From Granulosicoccus sp047634635 (lineage in GTDB: Bacteria > Pseudomonadota > Gammaproteobacteria > Granulosicoccales > Granulosicoccaceae): a stretch of DNA of 64,000 nucleotides. The notes under the pieces are model-generated. The model saw only the letters and a list, made by a program, of their open reading frames with translations, did not search any database and had not been told where the DNA came from. Below are positions 53,656 to 62,472 of the stretch, one piece after another; position 1 is the first letter of the stretch; each line of letters starts with the position of its first letter. Position numbers and translations under genes: made by a program. The stretch spans positions 3,939-67,938 of the forward strand of contig JBLIIE010000008.1 of assembly GCA_047634635.1 (NCBI GenBank), written 5' to 3'.

Positions 53656-54647
53656 TGAAAAAAAAATCATTGGGTAAGCACGGAATGCAAGCGTCTGTTG
53701 TAGCATTTGGTGCGTGGGCCATCGGCGGCTGGAAGTGGGGCGGATCGGATGCACAAGCATCGGTTGCCGCTGTTCAAGCCTCGCTCGATGCTGGTGTAGA
53801 TTTCATTGATACGGCAGCTGTTTACGGTTTTGGTTTGTCCGAAGAAATCGTTGGAAAGGCTATACAAGGGCGATCACGTGAAGACATCATTGTGGCGACC
53901 AAGTGTGGTCTGCGATGGGACCTGGAAACGCCAACACTGCATGTCGAGAGTGAAGGCCGGCGTATTTGCAGAACACTGGAGCCAAGCTCCATTCGGTGGG
54001 AATTAGAGCAAAGTCTGCAGCGGTTGGGTACTGACTACATTGATCTCTACCAAACACATTGGCCAGATCCTGAAACGGATATTGAGTCGGTAGTAGAAAG
54101 TTTTGAGAAATTGAAAAAAGACGGACTTATTCGCGCTTGGGGTTTGTGTAATGAGTCTGCAGAACAGCTGGCGATAGCGGCCAAACTAGGAGGCCTTGCT
54201 ACCGATCAGGAAAAGTACAGTATGTTGGATCGTGAGCAGGACTCAGCCAACTTGCCTATCTGTGAACAGCATGACTTAGGGTTTCTTTGTTATTCACCGA
54301 TTGCACAGGGTTTATTGACGGGTAGCATTGATGCAAAGCGACAGTTTACGACAGGGGATTTGCGTCTTGGTAATCCTCGATTTGCACCACCTGTTCTCGA
54401 CGCGATTCAGACTGTGCTTGCACCTATCAAATCACTAGCGCGTGATCGAGGCCTCAGTGTTGAGCAGTTGGTACTTGCATGGACACTCAGCCAACCTGGG
54501 GTCAGCCATGTGTTAGTAGGGACGCGAGATGTCGAGCAGGCAAAATCCAACGCAACGGCAGGTTCTGTTGAATTGGATGACGATGAAATGGCGATGATTA
54601 CCCAGGCTGCTGCTGCATGGCCTGGATTTGATACGCTGAATCTCTAG
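53655..54647 (+). CDS. Aldo/keto reductase
   Basis: 330 residues. The NADPH-dependent TIM barrel is shown by GVDFIDTAAVYGFGLSEEIVGKAI (Asp52, Tyr57), VATKCGL (Lys83), YIDLYQTHWPDPE (catalytic His) and the C-terminal cofactor segment VLVGTRDVEQAKSNATA. It reduces carbonyls to alcohols; the physiological substrate is unknown. Translationally linked to the M14-type hydrolase. It converges with alaX, with only 2 nt between stops. Confidence 0.9.
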   Translation: MKKKSLGKHGMQASVVAFGAWAIGGWKWGGSDAQASVAAVQASLDAGVDFIDTAAVYGFGLSEEIVGKAIQGRSREDIIVATKCGLRWDLETPTLHVESEGRRICRTLEPSSIRWELEQSLQRLGTDYIDLYQTHWPDPETDIESVVESFEKLKKDGLIRAWGLCNESAEQLAIAAKLGGLATDQEKYSMLDREQDSANLPICEQHDLGFLCYSPIAQGLLTGSIDAKRQFTTGDLRLGNPRFAPPVLDAIQTVLAPIKSLARDRGLSVEQLVLAWTLSQPGVSHVLVGTRDVEQAKSNATAGSVELDDDEMAMITQAAAAWPGFDTLNL

Positions 54648-54649
54648 GG

Positions 54650-55390
54650 CTAGTCAAATACCAGCGTAATACGGCGATTCTGTTTGCCTTTTTTCTCAAC
54701 CTTCTTTATGAGCACTCTGCCAATTTCCGCGGTAGAGGCAACGTGGGTGCCGCCGCAGGGTTGTAGATCTACTCCTGCAAATTCCACCAGTCGAATAGTA
54801 CCTTCAGCATTGCGGGGTGGTTGTACAGACATAGTGCGAACCAGCTCAGGCTGGGCATCCAGCTCTGCGTCAGTGATGTAGCGTGAGCTCATGGGAATGT
54901 CACGTTGAATCAGCTCGTTTAGGGCTTCAGTGATAGGGTCTTTATCGATAGGATCTTTTAAATCGAAGTCCAGACGTGCACGATCAACCTGAATAGATCC
55001 GCTGGTAACAGGTGCATCAATTAATGAGCAGAGCATGTGCAGGCAACTGTGAAAGCGCATCATGTTGTATCGACGTTCCCAGTCCAGCTCCAGGCTGATG
55101 GTGTCGCCTACAAGCAGGATGTTGTCGAGTGATTGTGTAGCGTCAGATGATTGGGCATCCGAACTTTCTACTACATGAAACTGACGGCCTGTCTCTCTGT
55201 CTTTACGTGTGTTGCTGATGGTTAAGCGTGTACCGTCTTTTAGCACCATGACGCCAGTGTCGCCCAGCTGGCCTCCACCAAGAGGGTAGAAAATACTCTG
55301 GTCTGTTTCAACACCTTCCTCTGTTATGGCGGTGATGGTGGCACCACAGTTTTTAAGATAACTGTCTTCCCTGTAGAGATCGCGTGTCAT
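54650..55390 (-). CDS. alaX: Alanyl-tRNA editing protein AlaX
   Basis: 246 residues, medium-length AlaX. It hydrolyses Ser-tRNA(Ala), cleaning up AlaRS mischarging. The editing zinc site is complete: His114, His118 (RFHSCLHML), Cys212 and His216 (QPCGGTHVAS). The Gly-rich FYPLGGGQLGDTG (residues ~34-46) is the conserved motif of the short N-terminal part. It has no aminoacylation domain. Located downstream of dnaE2, same strand. Confidence 0.93.
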   Translation of the reverse strand: MTRDLYREDSYLKNCGATITAITEEGVETDQSIFYPLGGGQLGDTGVMVLKDGTRLTISNTRKDRETGRQFHVVESSDAQSSDATQSLDNILLVGDTISLELDWERRYNMMRFHSCLHMLCSLIDAPVTSGSIQVDRARLDFDLKDPIDKDPITEALNELIQRDIPMSSRYITDAELDAQPELVRTMSVQPPRNAEGTIRLVEFAGVDLQPCGGTHVASTAEIGRVLIKKVEKKGKQNRRITLVFD

Positions 55391-55453
55391 TAGGTGGGTC
55401 TCGATTGTGTTCTGATGGCACTGAGTCTAGTCCTAATGAGGGTGGGTGAGGGT

Positions 55454-58400
55454 TTAATGAAAATTTCTAGATTGCGTATTCAGCTCGCCTAGCATCCAGG
55501 TTAAATCCTCTATCTTGCGCGCCACCAGATGAACAACACCTTGCTCGCGTTGCGTAAGCCCATAAACCGAGACCATCTTTGCGGTTAGTACCTCTTTCCT
55601 GAATTGTTCGACTACCTGCTGCCAGACAATGACATTCACAGGTCCACCTTCATCTTCAATGGTCAGGAACACCACGCCATTGGCGCTGCCTGGGCGCTGA
55701 CGTACCTTGATGATACCTGCCAGACGCGCCATACGTCCGTGTGGGACAGCGGCCCAGCTTAATGAATCCATAACGCGTTTTTGTTTAAGCTTTTCTCGCA
55801 GTAAAGAGAGCGGGTGCTGGTTAAGGGTCAGTCCCACGCTCATGTAATCAGCGACAGTGTTCTCGCCATCGGTGGGTGAGGGTAGAGGCAGAGCCGGTTC
55901 ATTTGCTGAGGCATCGGCAAGTAGTTCGGGTAATGCTTCAACACCGAGTAGATCCCACTGCGCCTGATGTCGATCACCGCTGATGTTCTCCAGCGCACCG
56001 GCAATGGCCAGCGCCTGTTGATCGCCCTTGTTGATGCCGGTTCGACGAACGAGATCAGCAGCACTGCAAAACGGACCATTGGCTCGCGCTGTTAATATTC
56101 TGTTGGCACCTGATACTGACAGCTTAGAGACCAGTCTCAAGCCCAATCGCACAGCTCCCTGAGGCAAGGGGTTTTTTGTATTCTGCACCTGAGCACCCAG
56201 TGGTTGTGAAATATGAGTGGCTTTGTTGGCCTCGTTGGGGTTTACCAAAGCATGATCCCATTTACTGTCGTTGATATCGACAGGCAGAACCACCACACCG
56301 TGACGTCGGGCATCCTGAGTCAGGTCAGAAGGATCATAGAAACCCAGTGGTTGACTGTTAAGCATTGCACACAGAAAGGCTGCAGGTTCATGGCATTTAA
56401 GCCAGCACGAGACATACACCAGCAAGGCAAAACTTGCTGCGTGTGACTCAGGGAAACCGTATTCGCCAAAACCTTCTATCTGGCGGAAGATGGCTTCTGC
56501 AAATTCGGGGTCGTAGCCTTTTTTCAACATGCCGCCTACCACGCGGTCATGAAACAGCGTGACTTGTCCGCCGCGACGCCAGGCAGCCATGGAGCGGCGC
56601 AGTTCATCGGCTTGTCCTGCTGAGAAGCCGGCAGCGACCATGGCAATTTCCATGACTTGCTCCTGAAAGACGGGAACACCGAGCGTGCGTTTAAGCACGT
56701 TTTCCAGATCCTTGTTGGGGTAGGTGACAGCTTCGATACCCTGACGACGCTTCAAGTAGGGATTAACCATGCCGCCTTGTATAGGTCCTGGTCGGACGAT
56801 AGAGACCTCTATCACAAGGTCGTAGTAGTTGCGAGGGCGTAGGCGTGGCAGCATGGACATTTGCGCACGTGATTCAATCTGGAACACACCGACCGTGTCA
56901 GCACGACAGATCATGTCGTAGGTGGGTGTGTCGTCCCCTGGAATGGTTGCCATGCTATGGCGTACACCTCGATAACGTTCTATCAAGGTAAAGCATTTTG
57001 CGATGGCTGTGAGCATGCCTAGAGCGAGTACATCGACTTTGAGCAAACCGAGTTCCTGAAGATCATCCTTATCCCATTGAATGATGGTTCTGTTAGGCAT
57101 GGCAGCGTTTTCAACCGGCACAAGTGTGGAAAGGTCTTTGTCGGAGATAACAAAGCCACCAACGTGCTGGGATAGATGACGTGGAAAACCCAGTAGTTGT
57201 TGTAACAACCAGGTGAAGCGTTTGATAATTGGGCTTTGTGGATCGAAGCCCATACCTTCTAGACGTTCTTCGATCATGTTGGTGCCATCCCACCACGCGA
57301 GAGACTTTGATAAGGCGTCTATCTGGTCTTCAGAGAAACCAATGGCCTTGCCCAGATCACGAATGGCGCTGCGTTTCCGGTAGGTAATGACTGTGGCTGC
57401 CAAGGCTGCACGATGACGACCGTACTTGGCATATATGTATTGAATAACTTCTTCACGACGCTCGTGTTCAAAGTCGACATCGATGTCGGGTGGCTCGTTA
57501 CGTTCCTTGGAGATAAATCGTTCGAACAACATACGAGTACGTGATGGGTCTACCTCGGTAATACCGAGGCAAAAACAGACGGCAGAGTTGGCCGCTGAAC
57601 CGCGGCCCTGACACAAAATACCTTGCCCGCGAGCGAAGTTGACGATGTCATGTACAGTTAGAAAATATGATTCGTACTGCATGTAGCTGATCAGTGATAG
57701 TTCATGTTCGATTTGTTGTTGAACATCATCACTATGGCCCTCTGGCCAGCGCCACCTGGCACCGTCCATGGCTAATTGCCTGAGGTATTGCTGTGATGTA
57801 AATTCTGCCGGTACCACTTCACGAGGGTATTGGTAATCCAGTTCGCTTAAGTCGAAGTTGCATAGTGCGGCTACATCAGAGGCATTTTGTAGTGCTTGTT
57901 CCGGATAGATGGAGCACAGAGCCCGAACATCTCGTAAATAATGCTCACCATTTTGAAACAGTAGGCGGCCGGCAGTATCAAGCGAACAGTTGTTCCTGAT
58001 GCAGGTGAGGACGTCTTGCAGAGCGCGTCGTTTGCGCTCGTGCATGTGTACATCGCCTGCGGCAACCACAGGCATTTCATGACGATCTGCAGCATCGATA
58101 ATCCAATGGGTATGTTTTTGGTCGTAGCTGCCGTAGTGCAGCTCCAGAGCAAGAAAGGTGTACGGACCAAGCGCCTTGAACCATGAGAACCAATCATCGA
58201 GATCCCGTCGATTGCTTGGCAGGTAGGGAGGCACCAGCAGCAAGCAGCAGTCGTCCAGCCCCGCGTTCTCCAGCAGATTTGTGGTGATGTGATAACTACC
58301 TTTGTCTGCACCCCGCCGCGCTGTTGTGATGAGCTGACAGAGCCTGGCGTAGGAGGCTAGGTTGCGCGCCAGTGCCACCAATCGAAAACCGTCGTCCAGC

Positions 58401-58690
58401 GCAAATTCGCTACCCACAATGAGCTTGAAGCTGGATTGGGTCATGACATTGTCAGTAATCTTGCCTGGTGCCACCGGAGAGTCGCTGGCCAGCTCTTTCA
58501 TGCGGCCATAGGCTCGCACAACGCCTGCCATGGAGCATTCGTCGGTGATGGCCAATGCTGAGTACCCCAGCTTTACCGCCGTGTCTATCAGCTCCTCAGG
58601 GCGCGATGCACCGCGCAGAAAGCTGAAATTCGAGACACAATGCAGCTCGGCATAGGCAAGCGTTGATCTGGAATCAGGCTGTATATTCAT
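55454..58690 (-). CDS. dnaE2: Error-prone DNA polymerase DnaE2
   Basis: 1078 residues from ATG 58690. The PHP domain opens YAELHCVSNFSFLRGASRPEELI, the form typical of DnaE2/ImuC. The polymerase Asp residues are in PPDIDVDFEHERREEVI. CQGRGSAANSAVCFCLGITEVDP, GLLKVDVLALGMLT and FPESHAASFALLVYVSCWLKCHEP are further blocks, with an OB-fold near the C-terminus. It performs SOS mutagenesis and lesion bypass, normally with ImuA and ImuB, neither of which is encoded in this window. A LexA box directly abuts the start. No Shine-Dalgarno is present, so the transcript may be leaderless. Confidence 0.94.
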   Translation of the reverse strand: MNIQPDSRSTLAYAELHCVSNFSFLRGASRPEELIDTAVKLGYSALAITDECSMAGVVRAYGRMKELASDSPVAPGKITDNVMTQSSFKLIVGSEFALDDGFRLVALARNLASYARLCQLITTARRGADKGSYHITTNLLENAGLDDCCLLLVPPYLPSNRRDLDDWFSWFKALGPYTFLALELHYGSYDQKHTHWIIDAADRHEMPVVAAGDVHMHERKRRALQDVLTCIRNNCSLDTAGRLLFQNGEHYLRDVRALCSIYPEQALQNASDVAALCNFDLSELDYQYPREVVPAEFTSQQYLRQLAMDGARWRWPEGHSDDVQQQIEHELSLISYMQYESYFLTVHDIVNFARGQGILCQGRGSAANSAVCFCLGITEVDPSRTRMLFERFISKERNEPPDIDVDFEHERREEVIQYIYAKYGRHRAALAATVITYRKRSAIRDLGKAIGFSEDQIDALSKSLAWWDGTNMIEERLEGMGFDPQSPIIKRFTWLLQQLLGFPRHLSQHVGGFVISDKDLSTLVPVENAAMPNRTIIQWDKDDLQELGLLKVDVLALGMLTAIAKCFTLIERYRGVRHSMATIPGDDTPTYDMICRADTVGVFQIESRAQMSMLPRLRPRNYYDLVIEVSIVRPGPIQGGMVNPYLKRRQGIEAVTYPNKDLENVLKRTLGVPVFQEQVMEIAMVAAGFSAGQADELRRSMAAWRRGGQVTLFHDRVVGGMLKKGYDPEFAEAIFRQIEGFGEYGFPESHAASFALLVYVSCWLKCHEPAAFLCAMLNSQPLGFYDPSDLTQDARRHGVVVLPVDINDSKWDHALVNPNEANKATHISQPLGAQVQNTKNPLPQGAVRLGLRLVSKLSVSGANRILTARANGPFCSAADLVRRTGINKGDQQALAIAGALENISGDRHQAQWDLLGVEALPELLADASANEPALPLPSPTDGENTVADYMSVGLTLNQHPLSLLREKLKQKRVMDSLSWAAVPHGRMARLAGIIKVRQRPGSANGVVFLTIEDEGGPVNVIVWQQVVEQFRKEVLTAKMVSVYGLTQREQGVVHLVARKIEDLTWMLGELNTQSRNFH

Positions 58691-58691
58691 A

Positions 58692-58711
58692 TACTGGTAT
58701 TTAATACAGTA
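58692..58711 (-). promoter_or_regulatory. LexA (SOS) box of dnaE2
   Basis: TACTGGTATTTAATACAGTA on the + strand fits TACTG-N10-CAGTA, the gammaproteobacterial LexA operator, with perfect outer half-sites. It ends 1 nt before the ATG of dnaE2. Repressor binding here would block initiation directly. Confidence 0.85.
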
Positions 58712-58979
58712 TTTATGCCTGACGTCAACTCTAGGGGGTATATTTGGTGTAGTTTTGGCATTGAGTGCAGGCCTTGTCAGCGTCTGGGCCGGCGTACGCA
58801 TTGAGTAATATGATTGGGTTCACAAAAAAGTATGTTGTTCGAAGGCGTATGAACAGCTAAAGATGCAAGTGATCTGTTATTCGATTAATTTATACAAACA
58901 GAAAGTTCTGGCAAATTTGGAGCGGGCTGTTGCCCCACGCGTTATGCTGAAGCCTCATAGACAACCAAAGACCCCCACC

Positions 58980-59597
58980 ATGCTAACAACTCTCGTACTG
59001 GATATTGGAAATGTCATTTGTGATTGGAATCCTAACGGGTTGGTTGCGACCGCATTTGATGCAGAGGGCGAACAACAAGGTGCTCTGGATGTAACCGTGC
59101 GTAATCCAGATTGGTTAGCACTGGATAGAGGTGTGATTAGTATTGAAGAAGCTACAAAACGGGCACAGGCACGAACGAGTCTTGACCCTGCAGGTATTGC
59201 CAAAATCTATACGAACCTGTGTACGTCTCTAACGGCGCTACCAGGGACCATGACGGCTATGCATAAAGCGAAAGCGGCCAATATTCCTATTTATATTCTG
59301 TCAAATATGCAAGCACATGCCTGGGAGCATTTATCCAATACCTATGATTGCTGGGATGCTTGTGAAGGTGTACTGGTATCGTGCGACGTCGGATTAATCA
59401 AACCAGATCGCGCCATTTATCAATGCTTGTGCGACACGTTTTCGTTGACCGCCGAGGAATGCGTGTTTGTCGATGATATGGCTGAGAATATTGAAGCTGC
59501 AAAGGAGTTTGGTATGCAGGGTGTTCAATTGACTGATAAACATGCGGGTGGGACAGTTGTGGATGACTTGATTGCAGAAATTCTAGCGGCTAGATAA
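58980..59597 (+). CDS. HAD-superfamily phosphatase (YihX-like)
   Basis: 205 residues from ATG 58980, where the family N-terminus MLTTLVLDIGNVICDW begins; the frame is open further upstream (ATG 58944 and 58863) but that text is not family-like. HAD motifs: Asp8 in LDIGNV (motif I, nucleophile, second Asp replaced by Gly as in YihX), ILSNMQ (motif II), LIKPDRAIY (motif III Lys) and CVFVDDMAENIEAA (motif IV). It resembles the glucose-1-phosphate phosphatase group; the actual substrate is open. The start lacks a clear Shine-Dalgarno. Confidence 0.85.
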   Translation: MLTTLVLDIGNVICDWNPNGLVATAFDAEGEQQGALDVTVRNPDWLALDRGVISIEEATKRAQARTSLDPAGIAKIYTNLCTSLTALPGTMTAMHKAKAANIPIYILSNMQAHAWEHLSNTYDCWDACEGVLVSCDVGLIKPDRAIYQCLCDTFSLTAEECVFVDDMAENIEAAKEFGMQGVQLTDKHAGGTVVDDLIAEILAAR

Positions 59598-59915
59598 AAG
59601 TTCATACCGCTAGGTTTCCTGCTGAGGCAATACCCCTTTCTGCCTCGAGCTTTTGAAGTTGCTTGTAGCCTTATTATCGGGACTTCAATCTATCGAGCAG
59701 CAAAGGGTTTAGCAGTGTTTGATGATCTTTCAGACGTTACCGTCGATAACTATGGCGCTTAAGCGATTGTTTTGTATATCTTTAACTCTCGGCTGCCATA
59801 AGTACTCCATGGAGTCTGCTATCAATCAGATGTTGTATATCGTGCACGAGTAAATTCACGGTGTATCTGATACCTTTGGGAACTATTTTAGATAAGCGGT
59901 ATTGGGTAACTTAAA
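59598..59915. other. Intergenic region without a recognised gene
   Basis: 318 nt with no ORF of interest. GAGGCA (59624-59629) and TGCCTC (59641-59646) could form a weak hairpin after the HAD gene, with a short T-rich run behind it. Nothing else was seen. Confidence 0.5.
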
Positions 59916-60347
59916 TTGAACATCATTTTGGGAAAGGGAATAGAACAAATTCGGTTTGGAATCAGTCGCGCTTTACTAGAGAAAAAATTAGGTACTGCCG
60001 ATAAAGTTGATACTGACGAAAGTGGAAATCCGCTTCTGATCTATAACCGATTGCAATGTACTTTCTGGCTGAATGAGGACAACGAACTACACTGGATTCA
60101 ATGTTCGAATTCGTCTGCCAGGCTTTGGGGTGAGATAGTCATTGGTCAGCCATTTGCTGCTCAAACCGAATTTCTCGAATCATTTTCTGGTGAGTGCCCC
60201 AGTATTGACGATTATGGGTCAATGGAAAGCTACAGCTTTGGTGCTAACGAACTTGAGCTTCAAGTCGAATATGGCATTGTTACCAGTATTTGTTTCGGAA
60301 ATTTTTGGAATGATGATGAAACCGCGATATTTCCAAAAGAGATTTAG
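59916..60347 (+). CDS. Hypothetical protein
   Basis: 143 residues from a TTG codon; no ATG is available near the N-terminus and no good ribosome-binding site is visible. I do not recognise the family. The protein is acidic and soluble-looking, with no signal or span: IRFGISRALLEKKLGTADKVD, LQCTFWLNEDNELHWIQC, and GIVTSICFGNFWNDDET. The alternation of strands and the aromatic end look like a real small globular protein. Fragmentary coding-like text follows immediately downstream. Confidence 0.62.
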   Translation: MNIILGKGIEQIRFGISRALLEKKLGTADKVDTDESGNPLLIYNRLQCTFWLNEDNELHWIQCSNSSARLWGEIVIGQPFAAQTEFLESFSGECPSIDDYGSMESYSFGANELELQVEYGIVTSICFGNFWNDDETAIFPKEI

Positions 60348-60487
60348 CCTTTCAATGCGGGTTCTTAAGCGTTCGTCAGACACATATTGTTAATGCCTGG
60401 TTAGAGAATGAGAATATTCGTTACGAATTCGAAGATGATATAGCGTCGGTTTTCGATGCTATTGCTATGACCACTCCGAGTCGGTAG
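60344..60487 (+). pseudogene. Possible C-terminal gene remnant
   Basis: A frame different from the preceding gene reads as plausible protein without an initiator: HIVNAWLENENIRYEF then EDDIASVFDAIAMTTPSR and a TAG at 60485-60487. There is no start codon with a ribosome site. It may be the tail of a gene whose front was deleted, or a frameshifted extension of the neighbouring gene. Low certainty. Confidence 0.3.
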
Positions 60488-60582
60488 GCACCTTTTGTGG
60501 GATAAACCGTTTAATCTAGCAAGTCGTTTGCCCTGTTCCGCTTTTAGGGTGATTGAAGAATAACTGTAGATTGCGCTTGATA

Positions 60583-60729
60583 ATGTTTTCCCAGAACAAG
60601 AACGGCAGCCCCTTAAAGAAGTCTTCAGCGGATCCTTTGCCAGCTGCACTTAATGTCTTGAATACGGCTTTGGAACAATTAACATTTGTCCATTATGCTT
60701 TAGAGTACGTATCATTATTGAAACAATAA
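60583..60729 (+). CDS. Small hypothetical ORF (48 aa)
   Basis: ATG 60583 to TAA 60729. It reads MFSQNKNGSPLKKSSADP followed by a helix-like stretch (LNTALEQLTFVHYALEYVSLL). No Shine-Dalgarno of note. It could be a small protein ahead of the flavin reductase-like gene or chance. Unrecognised. Confidence 0.25.
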   Translation: MFSQNKNGSPLKKSSADPLPAALNVLNTALEQLTFVHYALEYVSLLKQ

Positions 60730-60757
60730 TGATCACCAATAAGGCGAAATTAGACCA

Positions 60758-61372
60758 TTGAGAACGTCATTTGATCGTAGTCAGCTTGATTACATGGACA
60801 AGCACCGACGAACTAATCTGATTAATTCGCTCTCAGGCTATAAGAGCGCTAATCTGTTGGGTTCGATCAATGCTCAGCAACAGACCAACCTTGCTCTGAT
60901 GAGTTCGGTGTTTCATGTTGGTGCAAATCCACCGTTAATGGGCTGCCTACTAAGGCCACATACTGTTCCCAGACATTCATTGGAAAACATTCTGGAAATG
61001 GGATGCTTCACTTTGAATACGGTAGCAAAATCATTTTACAAGCAAGCCCACCAAACGAGTGCTCGCTATTCGCGTGATCAATCAGAGTTTGAAGCGGTAG
61101 GTCTGACGCCTGAATACTCGGATGTCCTTTGTGCACCTTATGTTTCTCAAAGCCCTGTGCAAATTGGTCTGTCGTTAGTTGAAACTCAGCCCCTGGAAAT
61201 TAATAACACGGTGCTCGTGATTGGCGAAATCAAAGAGATTAGATTGGCGGACGACATGATGGCAGACGACGGTCACTTGAAGCTAAGTAAGATGGAGGCT
61301 GTCGCCCTGTCGGGACTGGACGAATACCACTTAACAGCATCGCTTGGCAGGCTCCCTTATCCAAAGCCATGA
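60758..61372 (+). CDS. Flavin reductase-like (FMN-binding split-barrel) protein
   Basis: 204 residues from TTG 60758 with AAGGCG upstream; an internal ATG (60794) would remove a conserved beginning. The pattern RTNLINSLSGYKSANLLGSIN, TNLALMSSVFHVGANPPLMGCLLRPHTVPRHSLENI, and GCFTLNTVAKSFYKQAHQTSARY matches the flavoredoxin/flavin reductase-like family, which binds FMN in a split barrel. It probably acts as an oxidoreductase or flavin carrier; the partner is unknown. Confidence 0.85.
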   Translation: MRTSFDRSQLDYMDKHRRTNLINSLSGYKSANLLGSINAQQQTNLALMSSVFHVGANPPLMGCLLRPHTVPRHSLENILEMGCFTLNTVAKSFYKQAHQTSARYSRDQSEFEAVGLTPEYSDVLCAPYVSQSPVQIGLSLVETQPLEINNTVLVIGEIKEIRLADDMMADDGHLKLSKMEAVALSGLDEYHLTASLGRLPYPKP

Positions 61373-61455
61373 AGTACCGCTGGGCGTATGTGCGGGTAGA
61401 GGGCTGGCATTCGTACCCTGTGTCACAGTGCTCATCACGGAGATGTGATATTTGA

Positions 61456-61469
61456 TTGATCTAGATCAA
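61456..61469 (+). promoter_or_regulatory. FNR/Anr binding site with class II spacing
   Basis: TTGATCTAGATCAA is a perfect TTGAT-N4-ATCAA dyad. TAAACT at 61492-61497 (4 of 6 matches to TATAAT) would give a start near 61504, placing the dyad centre at -41.5, the activating position for FNR-type regulators. The dyad is symmetric, so a leftward promoter is possible too. Confidence 0.7.
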
Positions 61470-61652
61470 TTCTGTCTTGGCACAATTTTCTTAAACTACG
61501 GTTCATGACTCGCAAATATAGGGATATAGATAAAGCCTTGCTACCCAGAAGCTCGATAGTCTAGGGCTGCTACATTGTTTGATTCAAAATTGCAGAAACT
61601 GATCTGTCGATTCCGTCGTCTATCGGCAACCATTTGAGCAGTTGGAATTATC

Positions 61653-61742
61653 ATGCAAACTCTTGTGGACCCAATTAACCTTCGAGACCACTATCACCTT
61701 GAAGTCAACGGGCGAACCAAGGCACAGGCCTATCGACTGTAA
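61653..61742 (+). CDS. Small ORF (29 aa), possibly a truncated gene start
   Basis: ATG 61653 with GGA upstream, reading MQTLVDPINLRDHYHL and on to a TAA at 61740-61742. It has the look of the first residues of a larger cytoplasmic protein cut short. It lies about 150 nt downstream of the FNR-type promoter. Unrecognised. Confidence 0.3.
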   Translation: MQTLVDPINLRDHYHLEVNGRTKAQAYRL

Positions 61743-61839
61743 ACTAGTCAAATTGAACCATTTTTTTGGCACGTATTACCGATTGCCTAGTTAATTTAAT
61801 TGCAAGGTTTATCAGGAGTGTGGCCTGCGCGCACGGGTA

Positions 61840-62448
61840 CTAAAGCAGAGCCTCAATGTCTTTGACTAATTGTGAGCTCAAGGGCAGCACGTTTGAATCG
61901 TAGTGTTTGATTACTCGACCGTCTCGATTGATGAGGTATTTATTGAAATTCCATCTGGGATAGGTGCCTACCGCCTTAGCAAGATCATGGAACAAAGGAT
62001 GTGCATGATCTGATTTAACGCCAACTTTCTGGAACATGGGGAACGAGACGCCATAATTCAGCTCACAGAACTCAGCGACCTCTTTTTCGGTTGATAATTC
62101 CTGGCGGAAGTCATCGGAAGGAAATCCCAATACCTGAAAACCCCTATCAGCATAATGCTGGTGAAGTTTTTCCAACTGTTTGAATTGAGGCGTAAATCCG
62201 CACTTGCTTGCTGTATTGACCATTAGCAGCACATCACCAGCAAACAAATCGCATAAGGGACGCTCGACCGGAGCCATCAATGGGCGAATTCGATGACTCA
62301 ACAGCGGTTGACAGACAGCGATGTTAGATGTTTCCTGTGCAGTGCTGCCGGTAGTTTGGGCTGCACTCAGACTCGAGTGTGTTAACCATGCGCCCAGCGG
62401 TGCGGCAACTGACATCTGTAACCAGCGACGGCGATTTATTCTGTTCAT
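61840..62448 (-). CDS. Tat-exported glutathione peroxidase family protein
   Basis: 202 residues from ATG 62448, which has AGAGG 7 nt upstream; the longer frame is not used. The N-terminus NRRRWLQMSVAAPLGAWL is a twin-arginine signal, so it is likely exported folded. The peroxidase domain has Cys83 in VNTASKCGFTPQF (the Sec position in animal enzymes) and Trp166-Asn167 in PRWNFNKYL. The catalytic Gln of the usual NQF motif is Asp113 here (FPSDDF), a variant also seen in other bacterial members. It probably reduces lipid or hydrogen peroxides in the periplasm. Confidence 0.87.
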   Translation of the reverse strand: MNRINRRRWLQMSVAAPLGAWLTHSSLSAAQTTGSTAQETSNIAVCQPLLSHRIRPLMAPVERPLCDLFAGDVLLMVNTASKCGFTPQFKQLEKLHQHYADRGFQVLGFPSDDFRQELSTEKEVAEFCELNYGVSFPMFQKVGVKSDHAHPLFHDLAKAVGTYPRWNFNKYLINRDGRVIKHYDSNVLPLSSQLVKDIEALL

Positions 62449-62472
62449 ATGCGAACCTCTAATCATGGACAT

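Larger units (their letters stand above)
61373..61839. other. Intergenic region with FNR/Anr box and tiny ORFs
   Basis: 467 nt. It holds a perfect FNR-type site and a matching -10, then two very short ORFs: 61505-61564 (19 codons) and 61653-61742 (29 codons). There is no full-length gene for the promoter to drive before the convergent glutathione peroxidase. Confidence 0.55.
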
